A stretch of DNA of 10,270 nt from assembly GCA_023415395.1 (NCBI GenBank), contig JAEZKN010000593.1, positions 1-10,270 of the forward strand. Reading direction: 5' to 3'. Shown in pieces: positions 1 through 7,395 of this stretch. The notes under the pieces were generated by a model. That model was not told the DNA's origin, made no database searches, and saw only the letters and a list, made by a program, of their open reading frames with translations. The position numbers and the translations under genes are program-made. Position 1 is the stretch's first letter. Every line of letters begins with the position of its first letter. The stretch comes from Actinomycetes bacterium (GTDB taxonomy: Bacteria > Actinomycetota > Actinomycetes > Propionibacteriales > Nocardioidaceae).

Positions 1-338
1 TCCTGGAGGTCCAGGGGGCCGGCGCGGGTCAGCCACACGAGCGGATCACCGCCGCCGGTCCGGCGCACCCGCTGGAGCATCGCCGCCACGACGTCGGCGC
101 GGACGGCATGGTCGCGCGGCTCGTCGACGCGCAGCGCGAACACCTCCTCCACGCCCCCGGGGAAGCCGACGTGGAGCACCGGCGGGAAGCCGCGGCGGCG
201 CTCGGAACGCACGTGGTCCAGCGCGGCCCGGCGCAGCAGCGTGGCGAGCGCCCGGGGGACCGGCTCGGTGATGCCCTCGGGACCCGCGGCGGCGCCTGCG
301 GTGGTGACCGGGGTGCCGGCCGCGATCGTGTCGGTCAT
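1..338 (-). CDS. Unrecognised protein, N-terminal 112 residues (runs off the left edge)
   Basis: I do not recognise this protein. The reading frame is open from an ATG at 338 to the window edge, with the strong G/C third-position bias expected of a real gene in this genome, and the predicted product is soluble. Residues 1-25 are rich in Ala, Thr and Gly and look disordered. Residues 30-50 read as an Arg-rich amphipathic helix (LATLLRRAALDHVRSERRRG). From about residue 52 the sequence looks folded, with strand-like VLHVGF and VFALRV and then a helix ADVVAAMLQRVRR. The visible part ends in VWLTRAGPLDLQ. No signal peptide or membrane segment is seen. The ribosome binding site is weak (GGA close to the ATG), so the start is likely but not certain. 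It diverges from the stress protein gene across a 123-bp gap. Confidence 0.65.
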   Translation of the reverse strand, partial: MTDTIAAGTPVTTAGAAAGPEGITEPVPRALATLLRRAALDHVRSERRRGFPPVLHVGFPGGVEEVFALRVDEPRDHAVRADVVAAMLQRVRRTGGGDPLVWLTRAGPLDLQ

Positions 339-450
339 GGATCCAGCGTTCCCGTTCGGGCAGAAGCGGGTAGGGACCATCCACAGGCTGCTGTCCGCAC
401 CGCGATCCGATAGCGTGCCGGACATCCGCAGCACTCGTCTGAGACCGACC

Positions 451-456
451 GGGAGG
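451..456 (+). promoter_or_regulatory. Shine-Dalgarno site of the usp gene
   Basis: GGGAGG lies five bases before the ATG at 462. It fixes the start of the stress protein gene, which otherwise sits in a longer open frame. Confidence 0.7.
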
Positions 457-461
457 CATCG

Positions 462-863
462 ATGGGAACCGTCGTCGTGGGGTACGTACCCAAGTCGGAG
501 GGCGAGGCGGCTCTCGCCGCGGCGATCGACGAGGCCAGGCTGCGCGACGCCAAGCTCGTCGTGGTCAACTCCCACCGCGGCGGCAGCGAGTTCGACAACA
601 ACGCCTCGACCCAGGCCGACCGCGACATGGAGGCGGTGCGCGCACGGCTCGAGAGCGCCGGCGTGCCCTTCGACCTGCGCCAGCTCGTGCGCGGCTTCGA
701 GCCGGCCGAGGACCTCATCAGCATCGCCGAGGCCAACGACGCCGAGCTGATCGTGATCGGCCTGCGCCGGCGGTCGCCGGTCGGCAAGCTGATCCTGGGC
801 AGCAACGCCCAGCGGGTGCTGCTCGACGCGCACTGCCCGGTGCTCGCGGTCAAGGCCGACTGA
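462..863 (+). CDS. Universal stress protein (UspA family), single domain
   Basis: A 133-residue cytoplasmic protein of one Usp domain, the usual length for the family. Usp proteins dimerise, and many bind ATP; their roles in stress survival are mostly indirect. Seen here: an opening beta strand (GTVVVGY, residues 2-8), a second strand KLVVVNS, a strand AELIVIG ending at G100, then the phosphate-loop region to G113-S114 and a closing strand CPVLAVKA. The ATP-binding Usp signature is G-2X-G-9X-G(S/T). Here it reads G100-L-R-R103-9X-G113-S114, so the second glycine is arginine. The usual acidic residue after the first strand is also missing (VGYVPKSEG). ATP binding is therefore possible but not assured. 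The start is set by a good ribosome binding site. It is convergent with mnhG, 41 bp away. Confidence 0.88.
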   Translation: MGTVVVGYVPKSEGEAALAAAIDEARLRDAKLVVVNSHRGGSEFDNNASTQADRDMEAVRARLESAGVPFDLRQLVRGFEPAEDLISIAEANDAELIVIGLRRRSPVGKLILGSNAQRVLLDAHCPVLAVKAD

Positions 864-904
864 CCGGCCTCCCCTGCACCGGCTCCGCGGCACCGTCCGC
901 CGGG

Positions 905-1270
905 CTACGGGGCTCCGCGGGGCTCCTCGTGGTCGAGCTCGCTGCTGAGCTCGTCGACCACCAGGAGGTCGGTGCGCACCTGGCCGGCCCGGAACGACGC
1001 GCGGCCGACCATGTGGCTGGCCACGACCGTCGTCGCCATCTGGAGGACCGCGACGAGCAGGAGCAGTCCGAGCACCGCGGGCTCGCGCAGCCGCAGGGCG
1101 AGGCCGGTCACGACCAGCAGCGTGCCGAGGACCTGGGGCTTGGTCACCGCGTGCATCCGGCTGAGCAGGTCGGGCAGCCGCAGCACGCCGACCGCGGCGA
1201 CGAGGGTCAGCAGCGAGCCGGCGACCAGGCAGGCGGCCGCGGCGACGTCGGCGAGGGAGCTCCAGCTCAT
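905..1270 (-). CDS. mnhG: Mrp/Mnh monovalent cation/H+ antiporter subunit G
   Basis: A 121-residue membrane protein, typical in size for MnhG/PhaG. It is a small subunit of the Mrp antiporter, which exchanges cytoplasmic Na+ (or another monovalent cation) for external protons and helps with pH and salt tolerance. Three hydrophobic segments are visible, about residues 7-29, 46-60 and 65-86. The family signature sits between the first two: GVLRLPDLLSRMHAVTKPQV, residues 28-47. The tail from about residue 95 is hydrophilic and acidic. The ATG overlaps the mnhF stop as ATGA, and GGAGGT lies eight bases upstream. It is the last gene of the operon; the 41 bp to the converging usp gene hold only a weak 5-bp stem (879-883 with 899-903), not a convincing terminator. 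Confidence 0.93.
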   Translation of the reverse strand: MSWSSLADVAAAACLVAGSLLTLVAAVGVLRLPDLLSRMHAVTKPQVLGTLLVVTGLALRLREPAVLGLLLLVAVLQMATTVVASHMVGRASFRAGQVRTDLLVVDELSSELDHEEPRGAP

Positions 1271-1614
1271 CGCGTGTCACCTCCCCGGGAGCCGCGGGTC
1301 GTGCCCCGGTCGGCCCGGTCGGCCCGGTCGTCGGCGTCGTCCTCCTCGGCGTCGACGTCGTCGACGCGGCTGGCATAGCGGGCGATGGCGACCGCACCCA
1401 CGAACCCGACGCTGGAGAGCACCAGCAGCACGGGCAGCGCGTAGGTGGTGTCCGTGCGGGCGGCGTACAGCGCGACGGCGCACACGGTGATCGCCACGAT
1501 GCCGTCGAGGGCGACGCTGCGGTCGAGGATCGAGGGCCCGATCGTCATCCGCACCACCAGCAGCACGGCGGCGACGGCGAGGACGATCGAGGAGAGGATC
1601 AGGACGAGGTTCAT
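1267..1614 (-). CDS. mnhF: Mrp/Mnh antiporter subunit F, with a long charged tail
   Basis: A 115-residue subunit of the Mrp complex (MnhF/MrpF family). Three membrane segments are visible, about residues 3-22, 36-52 and 58-79. The family motif RMTIGPSILDRSVALDGI (residues 22-39) links the first two. The core ends near residue 80. A tail of about 35 residues follows, first acidic (VDDVDAEEDDADD) and then with RADRADRG and Gly/Arg. Most MrpF proteins stop soon after the third helix, so the tail is an extension. Its DNA contains a 9-base tandem repeat around 1305-1330 that explains RADRADR. The ATG overlaps the mnhE stop (ATGA), with GGAGGA six bases upstream. Confidence 0.92.
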   Translation of the reverse strand: MNLVLILSSIVLAVAAVLLVVRMTIGPSILDRSVALDGIVAITVCAVALYAARTDTTYALPVLLVLSSVGFVGAVAIARYASRVDDVDAEEDDADDRADRADRGTTRGSRGGDTR

Positions 1615-2168
1615 CGGCTCTCCTCCGCGGCGCGCTGGGGGAACGCCGCCAGCAGGCGTCGCTCGAGGGCCAGCGCCGATCGGCGGAAGTCCTCCGCGCT
1701 GTCGCGGTCGGGCACGTCCAGCACGTGCAGGAACAACGTCCGCGTCGAGCGGCGCGCCTCGACGACGACCGAGCCCGGCACCAGCGAGAGCATCGCCGCC
1801 ACTGCCGTGAGCACGAAGTCGGAGTCGCTCTCGAGGTCGACGGCGACCACGGCGTTGCGCACCGGGCGCCGGCGCAGGATGACCTGGGTGACGTGCAGGC
1901 TCGCGCGGGCGACGTCGAGGACGAAGCGGACCGCCAGGGCGAGCAGGAGGAGGGGCCGGATGCGGGAGGTCAGCTGCACCGGCGGCAGGGGGAAGGCCAG
2001 GGACACCGCCACCGCGAGCAGCGCGCCGGAGAGGACGACCAGCAGCGTGAGGTCGCCCCAGAGGGCCGTCCAGACGACGGTGAGAGCCGCGACCGACGCC
2101 GGCTGCACGGCGCGGTGGCGGACCGGGCGGCTGGACCCGTCGCTCCGGGTCCGCACGACGGGGCTCAC
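1611..2168 (-). CDS. mnhE: Mrp/Mnh antiporter subunit E
   Basis: A 185-residue membrane subunit of the antiporter. After a basic N-terminal stretch (residues 1-22, RTRSDGSSRPVRHR) there are hydrophobic segments at about 25-60 and 72-90. A cytoplasmic domain follows with the conserved MnhE signature: LSLVPGSVVVEA (residues 127-138) and TLFLHVLDV (residues 144-152). The start is the GTG at 2168, because it overlaps the mnhD stop as GTGA, has GGAGG four bases upstream and matches the other junctions in the operon. The open frame continues far upstream on this strand, but only as a shadow of mnhD. The stop overlaps the mnhF start. MnhE has no known catalytic residues and is thought to help assemble or stabilise the complex. 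Confidence 0.92.
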   Translation of the reverse strand: MSPVVRTRSDGSSRPVRHRAVQPASVAALTVVWTALWGDLTLLVVLSGALLAVAVSLAFPLPPVQLTSRIRPLLLLALAVRFVLDVARASLHVTQVILRRRPVRNAVVAVDLESDSDFVLTAVAAMLSLVPGSVVVEARRSTRTLFLHVLDVPDRDSAEDFRRSALALERRLLAAFPQRAAEESR

Positions 2169-3856
2169 GGGGCCTCCTCGGTCAGGACCGCGGAGTGGTA
2201 GGGCCGGGTGTCCAGCAGGTCGGCGGCCGCGCGGTCGCAGTAGGCGAACAGCGGACCCGCGACGAGGGTGAGGGCCACGCTCAGGGTCACCAGGGACGCG
2301 GTGGGGGCGAGCATGCCCGCGGGGAGCGTCTTGGTGTCCTCGCCGGCCTCGATGAGGCTGTGGAAGTCGCGGTCGGGCTGGTCGTCGTCGCCCAGACGTC
2401 GCGCCTCCTCGACGTCCTCGACCGCCACCGCGCCACCCGCGGTGTGGAGGTGACCGCGGTGCGCGCGCACCGGGTGGGCGTCGTGCCCGGGGAGCGCCTC
2501 GGACTCGCCGCCGATGCTCTCGAGCGCCTCGTGCGCCTCGGCCGGCGTGCGCCAGAACGCGACCGCCCAGGTCTTGGCGACGGCGTAGAGCGTGAGCAGG
2601 CTGGTCAGCACGCCGCCGACGATCAGGGCCCAGGCCAGGGGCCCGCCCTCCAGTTGCGCGGCCTGGAGCAGCCCGACCTTGCCGATGAAGCCGGAGAACG
2701 GCGGGATCCCGGCGAGGTTCATGGCGGGCACGAAGAACAGCACGCCCAGGAGCGGGGCGATGCGCGCCAGGCCGCCCATCCGCAGCAGCGACGTGCTGCC
2801 GGTGCGGCGCTCGACCAGGCCGACGACCAGGAACAGCGCGGTCTGGATGGTGATGTGGTGGACGACGTAGAAGATCGTGCCGGACAGGCCGGCCCGGGTG
2901 CTCAGCGCGATGCCCAGGACGAGGTAGCCGATGTGGCTGACCAGCGTGAACGACAGCATGCGCTTGATGTCGGACTGCGCCACCGCGCCGAGGATGCCGA
3001 CGATCATCGTGAGCAGCGCCGCCCACAGCAGGAGGTCGGTCAACGGGCTGTCGGGGAAGAGCAGGGTCTGGACGCGCAGGATCGCGTAGACGCCGACCTT
3101 GGTGAGCAGGCCGGCGAAGACCGCGGTGACCGGCGCGGGCGCCGTGGGATAGCTGTCGGGCAGCCAGAACGACAGGGGGAAGACCGCGGCCTTGATCGCG
3201 AACGTCGTCAGCAGCAGGAGCTGGATCATCAGCGTCACGTGGTCGGGCAGCTCGGCCAGGCGCTGGGCGAGGTGGGCCAGCGTGAGCGTGCCGGTCGCGG
3301 CGTACACGACCGCCAGGCTGATGAGGAAGAGCGTGGAGGAGAGCAGGTTGACCAGGACGTAGATCGTGCCCGCGCGGATCCGGGTGGCGGTGCCGCCGAG
3401 CGTCAGCAGGACGTAGCTGGCGAAGAGCAGCATCTCGAAGCTGACGAACAGGTTGAACAGGTCGCCGGCCAGGAAGGCGTTCGCGACGCCGGCCACGAGC
3501 ACGAGGAACGTGGGGTGGTAGACCGAGAGCGGGGCGCCCTCCTCGTCCTCGGTCATGCCCTGCCCGACCGAGTAGGCGAGGACGGCGAGGGTGACGAGCG
3601 CGCTGACCAGGAGCATCAGCGCGGCCAGGCGGTCGGCGACGAGCACGATGCCGAGGGTCTCGGGCCAGCCGCCGACCCACACCGTCTGCGGCCCGTTGCG
3701 GTCGGCCTGCACCAGCAGCACGGCGGCGATCGCCACGATGGACGCGAGCACCGAGAGGCTGAGCCAGCGCTGGAGGCGCGGGTGGTGGACCAGCGCCAGC
3801 GAGGCGCCGGCACCGAGGATGGGCAGCAGGACCGGGAGCGTCACCAGGTTGCTCAC
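2165..3856 (-). CDS. mnhD: Mrp/Mnh antiporter subunit D, with a His-rich insertion
   Basis: A 563-residue polytopic membrane protein related to complex I subunits NuoL/M/N (proton_antipo_M family), one of the two ion-pump-like subunits of the Mrp complex. The key buried charges of the family are present: E141 in SFEMLLFASY, K222 in FAIKAAVFPLSFWLP and K253 in GLLTKVGVYA. The PPFSGFIGK motif is at residues 385-393. The GTG start at 3856 overlaps the mnhC stop (GTGA) and has GGAGGT six bases upstream. The protein is longer than the usual roughly 490-510 residues because of a hydrophilic insertion, about residues 437-512, between the penultimate and last membrane segments. It is rich in His, Asp and Glu (for example HDAHPVRAHRGHLHT). 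The last membrane segment is about 519-539. Confidence 0.95.
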   Translation of the reverse strand: MSNLVTLPVLLPILGAGASLALVHHPRLQRWLSLSVLASIVAIAAVLLVQADRNGPQTVWVGGWPETLGIVLVADRLAALMLLVSALVTLAVLAYSVGQGMTEDEEGAPLSVYHPTFLVLVAGVANAFLAGDLFNLFVSFEMLLFASYVLLTLGGTATRIRAGTIYVLVNLLSSTLFLISLAVVYAATGTLTLAHLAQRLAELPDHVTLMIQLLLLTTFAIKAAVFPLSFWLPDSYPTAPAPVTAVFAGLLTKVGVYAILRVQTLLFPDSPLTDLLLWAALLTMIVGILGAVAQSDIKRMLSFTLVSHIGYLVLGIALSTRAGLSGTIFYVVHHITIQTALFLVVGLVERRTGSTSLLRMGGLARIAPLLGVLFFVPAMNLAGIPPFSGFIGKVGLLQAAQLEGGPLAWALIVGGVLTSLLTLYAVAKTWAVAFWRTPAEAHEALESIGGESEALPGHDAHPVRAHRGHLHTAGGAVAVEDVEEARRLGDDDQPDRDFHSLIEAGEDTKTLPAGMLAPTASLVTLSVALTLVAGPLFAYCDRAAADLLDTRPYHSAVLTEEAP

Positions 3857-4341
3857 GTGTGCACCTCCTCGGGACGCCCGGCGTCCGGGTCGAGGTCGGG
3901 GCCGAGGTCGGGGTCGTCGGGGTCGTCGGGGTCCGCCGGGTCGTCGGTGGCGGCGACGTAGGCCTCGGAGGTGACGTCGGACTCGGCGAGGCGCCGGATC
4001 GTGGCGTCCTCGAGGTCGTCCTGGACGTCGTCGTGGCCGTTGAGCTGCCAGCTGCGGTAGGCCATGGCCAGCACGAACGCCGTCGTGGCCAGCGTGATGA
4101 CGATCGCGGTCAGCACCATCGCCTGGGGCAGCGGGTCGGCCAGGCCGGAGGTGTCGCCGTCCTCGCCGACGATGGGCGCCCGGCCCCGGGGACCGGCGGC
4201 GACCATGAAGGCCAGGCTGACGCCGTTGCCGACCATGACCAGGCCGACCAGCACGCGCGACAGGCTGCGCTCGAGGACGAGGTAGACGCCGCAGCCCAGG
4301 AGCACGGCGGCGGTCAGGACGAGGGTCAGGTTCACGGTCAC
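3853..4341 (-). CDS. mnhC: Mrp/Mnh antiporter subunit C, with an Asp/Pro tail
   Basis: A 162-residue NuoK-like subunit of the antiporter. Three membrane segments are visible: about residues 3-22, 29-49 and 72-95. Family motifs are VGNGVSLAFM (37-46) and DPLPQAMVLTAIVITLATTA (69-88). The typical core is about 110 residues. The remaining 50 form an acidic extension ending in DPADPDDPDDPDLGPDLDPD, encoded by short GTCGTCGGG-type DNA repeats. The start is the GTG at 4341, overlapping the upstream stop (GTGA), with GGAGGT nine bases before it. A second GTG two codons downstream (4335) is also possible. It sits between the pump-like subunits, as in other mrp operons. Confidence 0.93.
   Translation of the reverse strand: MTVNLTLVLTAAVLLGCGVYLVLERSLSRVLVGLVMVGNGVSLAFMVAAGPRGRAPIVGEDGDTSGLADPLPQAMVLTAIVITLATTAFVLAMAYRSWQLNGHDDVQDDLEDATIRRLAESDVTSEAYVAATDDPADPDDPDDPDLGPDLDPDAGRPEEVHT
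3891..3955. repeat. Low-complexity tandem repeats inside mnhC
   Basis: Short direct repeats lie in the 3' end of mnhC. On the plus strand GAGGTCGGGG recurs 12 bases apart, followed by GGGTCGTCG twice in tandem (3911-3928) and further partial copies. They encode the Asp-Pro repeats of the MnhC tail. The repeat length keeps the reading frame, so copy number could vary without breaking the gene. Confidence 0.7.
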
Positions 4342-7259
4342 GACGACGGCACCTCCGCGGCCTCGCGCTGGTCACGCAGGATCTGGCGGTCGATCTGGGA
4401 GCCGAGGGCGCGCAGCAGGTCCAGGACGAGGCCGACGACCACGAGGTAGACCCCGACGTCGAAGACCGCCGAGGAGACCAGGTGCAGGTCGCCCAGGCCG
4501 GGCAGGTGCACGTCGACGACCGCGGACTGCAGGACGGCACCGCCGAAGGCCAGCGGCAGCAGGGCGGACAGCGCGGCGATGGCGAGACCGGCGCCGATCA
4601 GGCGCCCGGCGTCGACCGGCGCGGCCTCGTCGAGCTCGTAGCGGCCGCCGACGAGGTAGCGCACGACCAGGGCGAGCCCGGTCATCATGCCGGCGGCGAA
4701 GCCGCCACCGGGCAGGTTGTGCCCGGCCACGAGCAGGTAGATCGAGATGACGATCAGCGTGTGGAACAGCAGCCGGGTGATGACCTCGAAGATGATCGAG
4801 CGCTTCTCCGGCGGCAGGGTGCGCGACCCGGGCAGCCACGCGCGCCGGCCGGGGCGGGTGCTCAGCTTGGTGACGGCCGCGGGGTAGGGGATCTCGTGCA
4901 CGCGGCGGATCTGCGCCCCGCGCGCGTTGATGAAGATCAGGCTGGCCACGCCGGTCGCGGCGGCGACGAGCACGGCGATCTCGCCGAGCGTGTCCCAGGC
5001 GCGGGTGTCGACGAGGATCACGTTGACGATGTTCTTGCCGCCGCCGTAGTCGACCGCCTCCTGGGGCAGCGCGGCCGAGACCGGCTCGGCCGTGCGCGCC
5101 GCTCCGGCGACGAGCAGGAAGCCCGCGGTCGCGACCGCGACGGCGACGCCCAGTGCCACCCGCCAGTAGCGCTGCCGGCTCAGCGGTCGGTCGGTGAAGA
5201 ACTGCGGCATCCGGCGCAGGGCGAGGACGAAGACGACGACGGTCAGGGTCTCGACCAGCACCTGGGTGAGCGCCAGGTCGGGTGCGCCCTGGAGGACGAA
5301 GAGGATCGCGGTGCCGTAGCCGGTGGCGCCGACGAGCAGGACGGCGCGGATCCGCCGGCGGGACCGGGTCGTCATCAGCGCCGCGATCGCCACGACCACC
5401 CCGACCACCGGCTGCGCGGGCGTGTCCCACGCGCGGACCTGCACGTCGCCGAGCCCGGTCAGCATGACCGCGCCGGCCCCGAGGACGAGCACGACCAGCA
5501 CGATGCCGAGGTACGCGGCCGCGGAGCCGCGCTGCACGACGCCGGTGACCTCGACGGCGGTGCGGTCGAGCATCCGCATGCCGGCTCGGTAGGCCCGTTC
5601 GAGGCTGTAGTCGTGGGAGAGCCCGGCCTGGATCAGCGCGACCCGGTCACGGGCGAGGAAGAGCGCCGCCCCGATGGCGAGGCTCAGCGCCGTGAGCGCC
5701 AGCGGCAGGCCGACGCCGTGCCACAGGGTCAGCTCCGGCTCGTGGGCGCCGGCCGGGACCGTGTCGGTCCAGGGGGAGAGCAGCTCGGTGAGCGGCGCGC
5801 CGAGGAAGCCCAGGGCCAGGGACAGGCCGGCGAGCAGCGCCGGCGGCAGGAGGAAGGCTGTCGGCACGGGCTTCAGCTCCGGCTCCGCCTCGAGGTCGCG
5901 GCGCCCGAACGCACCCCACAGGAAGCGCGCCGAGTACGCCGCGGTCAGCACCGACCCCAGCACGACGCCCACCACGACGAGCCAGCCGCCGGCCCCGGCC
6001 AGGCCGGTGCCGTCGCCCTTCTCGGCGACGTCGAGCAGCGCGACCAGGACGCTCTCCTTGGCGGCGTACCCCAGGAGCGGCGGGACGCCGGCCATGGAGG
6101 CGGCGGCGAGCGTCGCGGTCACGGCGAGCACGGGCATCCGGCGGGCCAGGCCGCTGAGGTGCCGCAGGTCGCGGGTGCCGGCGCTGCGGTCGACGATGCC
6201 GACGACGAGGAAGAGCGTGGCCTTGAACAGCGCGTGGGCGATGAGCAGGCCGAGCCCGGCGAGCAGGGCGCTGCGGGTGCCGACCCCGAGCACGAGCACG
6301 AGGAAGCCCAGCTGGCTGACGGTCCCGTACGCGAGCAGCAGCTTGAGGTCGGTCTGGCGCAGGGCGCGCAGCCCGCCGAGCAGCATGGTGGCCAGGCCCA
6401 GGCCGAGGAGCACGGCGCGCCAGCCGGGCACACCGGCGAAGGCGGGGGCGAGCAGGGCGACGAGGTAGACGCCCGCCTTGACCATGGACGCGGCGTGCAG
6501 GTAGGCGCTGACCGGCGTCGGCGCGGCCATCGCGGCCGGGAGCCAGAAGTGGAACGGCACCAGGGCCGACTTGCTGATCGCGCCGACCAGCAGGAGGAGG
6601 ACCGCCACCGTGACGGCGGTGCCGGAGGGCGGGTCGGCGAGGATCGCGGTGATCCGGTGCGTGCCCGCCTGCTGGCCCAGCACGATGGCGCCGACGAGCA
6701 TGGCCAGGCCGCCGAGGGTCGTGACCACCAGCGCCTGGATGGCGGCCTGGCGGCTGGCCCGCCGGGCCGGGTCGTGGCCGATGAGCAGGAACGAGAAGAC
6801 GGTCGTGAGCTCCCAGAACACGTAGAGCACGAGCAGGTCGTCGGCCAGGACCAGGCCGAGCATCGCGGCCACGAAGGCCAGGAGGACGCCCGCGAAGCGG
6901 GGGAGCCCGGCGCTGGTGTCGCGGAAGTACCACCGGCAGTAGGCGAGGACCAGGCTGCCGATGCCCAGGACGATGAGGGCGAGGACCCACTGGAGCGTGC
7001 CCATCGCGAAGGCCAGGTCCATCCCGATGGAGCCGATCCACCGGTAGGACTCGACCCGCACCTCGCCGTCGGCCACGGCGGGGCCCTGCGCGGCCACCCA
7101 GACGGTGCCGGCGAGCGGGACCGCGGCCGCCACGAGGAAGCCACGGCGACCCAGCCGCAGGAGCATCCACGGAGCGATCGCCGCCGTCGCGAGGAGGGCG
7201 GAGATCAGCAGCAGCAAGAACGTTCCGTTCGCGTGGAGGTGGTGGGAGGTCCCCTCCAA
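4338..7259 (-). CDS. mnhA: Mrp/Mnh antiporter fused subunit A-B
   Basis: A 973-residue polytopic membrane protein that fuses MnhA with MnhB, as in group 2 mrp operons. The NuoL-like pump domain covers about residues 80-450 and keeps E150 (FWELTT), K230 (SKSALVPFHFWLP) and K261 (SMVKAGVYL). The MrpA C-terminal region follows: QGAPDLALTQVLVETLTVVV (657-676, with D661 and E670) and then VNVILVDTRAWDTLGEIA (745-762). The MnhB domain occupies about 822-955, with HNLPGGGFAAGMM (847-859). Fusion places a cytoplasmic linker (about 780-820) between the parts. The start is uncertain. The TTG at 7259 is the first start codon after an in-frame stop at 7277-7275, but no ribosome binding site precedes it. 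A second TTG at 7217 gives MLLLISALLATAAIAP, closer to the usual MnhA N-terminus. First gene of the operon. Confidence 0.94.
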   Translation of the reverse strand: MEGTSHHLHANGTFLLLLISALLATAAIAPWMLLRLGRRGFLVAAAVPLAGTVWVAAQGPAVADGEVRVESYRWIGSIGMDLAFAMGTLQWVLALIVLGIGSLVLAYCRWYFRDTSAGLPRFAGVLLAFVAAMLGLVLADDLLVLYVFWELTTVFSFLLIGHDPARRASRQAAIQALVVTTLGGLAMLVGAIVLGQQAGTHRITAILADPPSGTAVTVAVLLLLVGAISKSALVPFHFWLPAAMAAPTPVSAYLHAASMVKAGVYLVALLAPAFAGVPGWRAVLLGLGLATMLLGGLRALRQTDLKLLLAYGTVSQLGFLVLVLGVGTRSALLAGLGLLIAHALFKATLFLVVGIVDRSAGTRDLRHLSGLARRMPVLAVTATLAAASMAGVPPLLGYAAKESVLVALLDVAEKGDGTGLAGAGGWLVVVGVVLGSVLTAAYSARFLWGAFGRRDLEAEPELKPVPTAFLLPPALLAGLSLALGFLGAPLTELLSPWTDTVPAGAHEPELTLWHGVGLPLALTALSLAIGAALFLARDRVALIQAGLSHDYSLERAYRAGMRMLDRTAVEVTGVVQRGSAAAYLGIVLVVLVLGAGAVMLTGLGDVQVRAWDTPAQPVVGVVVAIAALMTTRSRRRIRAVLLVGATGYGTAILFVLQGAPDLALTQVLVETLTVVVFVLALRRMPQFFTDRPLSRQRYWRVALGVAVAVATAGFLLVAGAARTAEPVSAALPQEAVDYGGGKNIVNVILVDTRAWDTLGEIAVLVAAATGVASLIFINARGAQIRRVHEIPYPAAVTKLSTRPGRRAWLPGSRTLPPEKRSIIFEVITRLLFHTLIVISIYLLVAGHNLPGGGFAAGMMTGLALVVRYLVGGRYELDEAAPVDAGRLIGAGLAIAALSALLPLAFGGAVLQSAVVDVHLPGLGDLHLVSSAVFDVGVYLVVVGLVLDLLRALGSQIDRQILRDQREAAEVPSS

Positions 7260-7312
7260 AATAGTGGGCGGACCCTAACGACCCCCGCATCGGGGAGGGC
7301 CGATCGACCGAA

Positions 7313-7332
7313 GATGGGGAGCGCTCCCCATC
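7313..7332. promoter_or_regulatory. Perfect 20-bp palindrome, possible operator
   Basis: GATGGGGAGCGCTCCCCATC is a perfect inverted repeat with no spacer. It lies in the 136-bp region between the divergent antiporter operon and the HhH-GPD gene, 54 bp upstream of the mnhA start. A symmetric 20-bp site between divergent promoters is a typical place for a dimeric regulator to bind. No T-run follows, so a terminator is less likely. Which regulator would bind is unknown. Confidence 0.5.
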
Positions 7333-7363
7333 CGGGAGCCCGTGCGACCCGCGGGAGCCCGTG
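7333..7363. repeat. Pair of 12-bp direct repeats, each with a small dyad
   Basis: CGGGAGCCCGTG occurs at 7333-7344 and again, identically, at 7352-7363, start to start 19 bp apart (about two helical turns). Each copy contains the small dyad CGGG-AG-CCCG. They directly follow the 20-bp palindrome and lie upstream of the HhH-GPD gene. They may be tandem binding sites, but GC-rich sequence makes short repeats easy to find. Confidence 0.45.
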
Positions 7364-7395
7364 GGGGTCTGGCCAGGCTGCGGCAGGATGGGGGC

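Noticed and set aside
368..390. Possible DosR/DevR-type box (AGGGACCATCC) upstream of the stress protein gene
   Set aside because: Only the GGGAC half-site fits; the right half does not match the palindromic consensus.
411..416. TAGCGT as a -10 element for the stress protein gene
   Set aside because: It fits TANNNT, but no -35 lies at a suitable distance; the only candidate (CTGTCC at 391) is 14 bp away.
2195..3961. A long plus-strand open frame opposite mnhD
   Set aside because: Its product is a Gln/Glu/Arg/Gly-rich low-complexity string with no recognisable domain. It is the antisense shadow of a GC-rich membrane protein gene.
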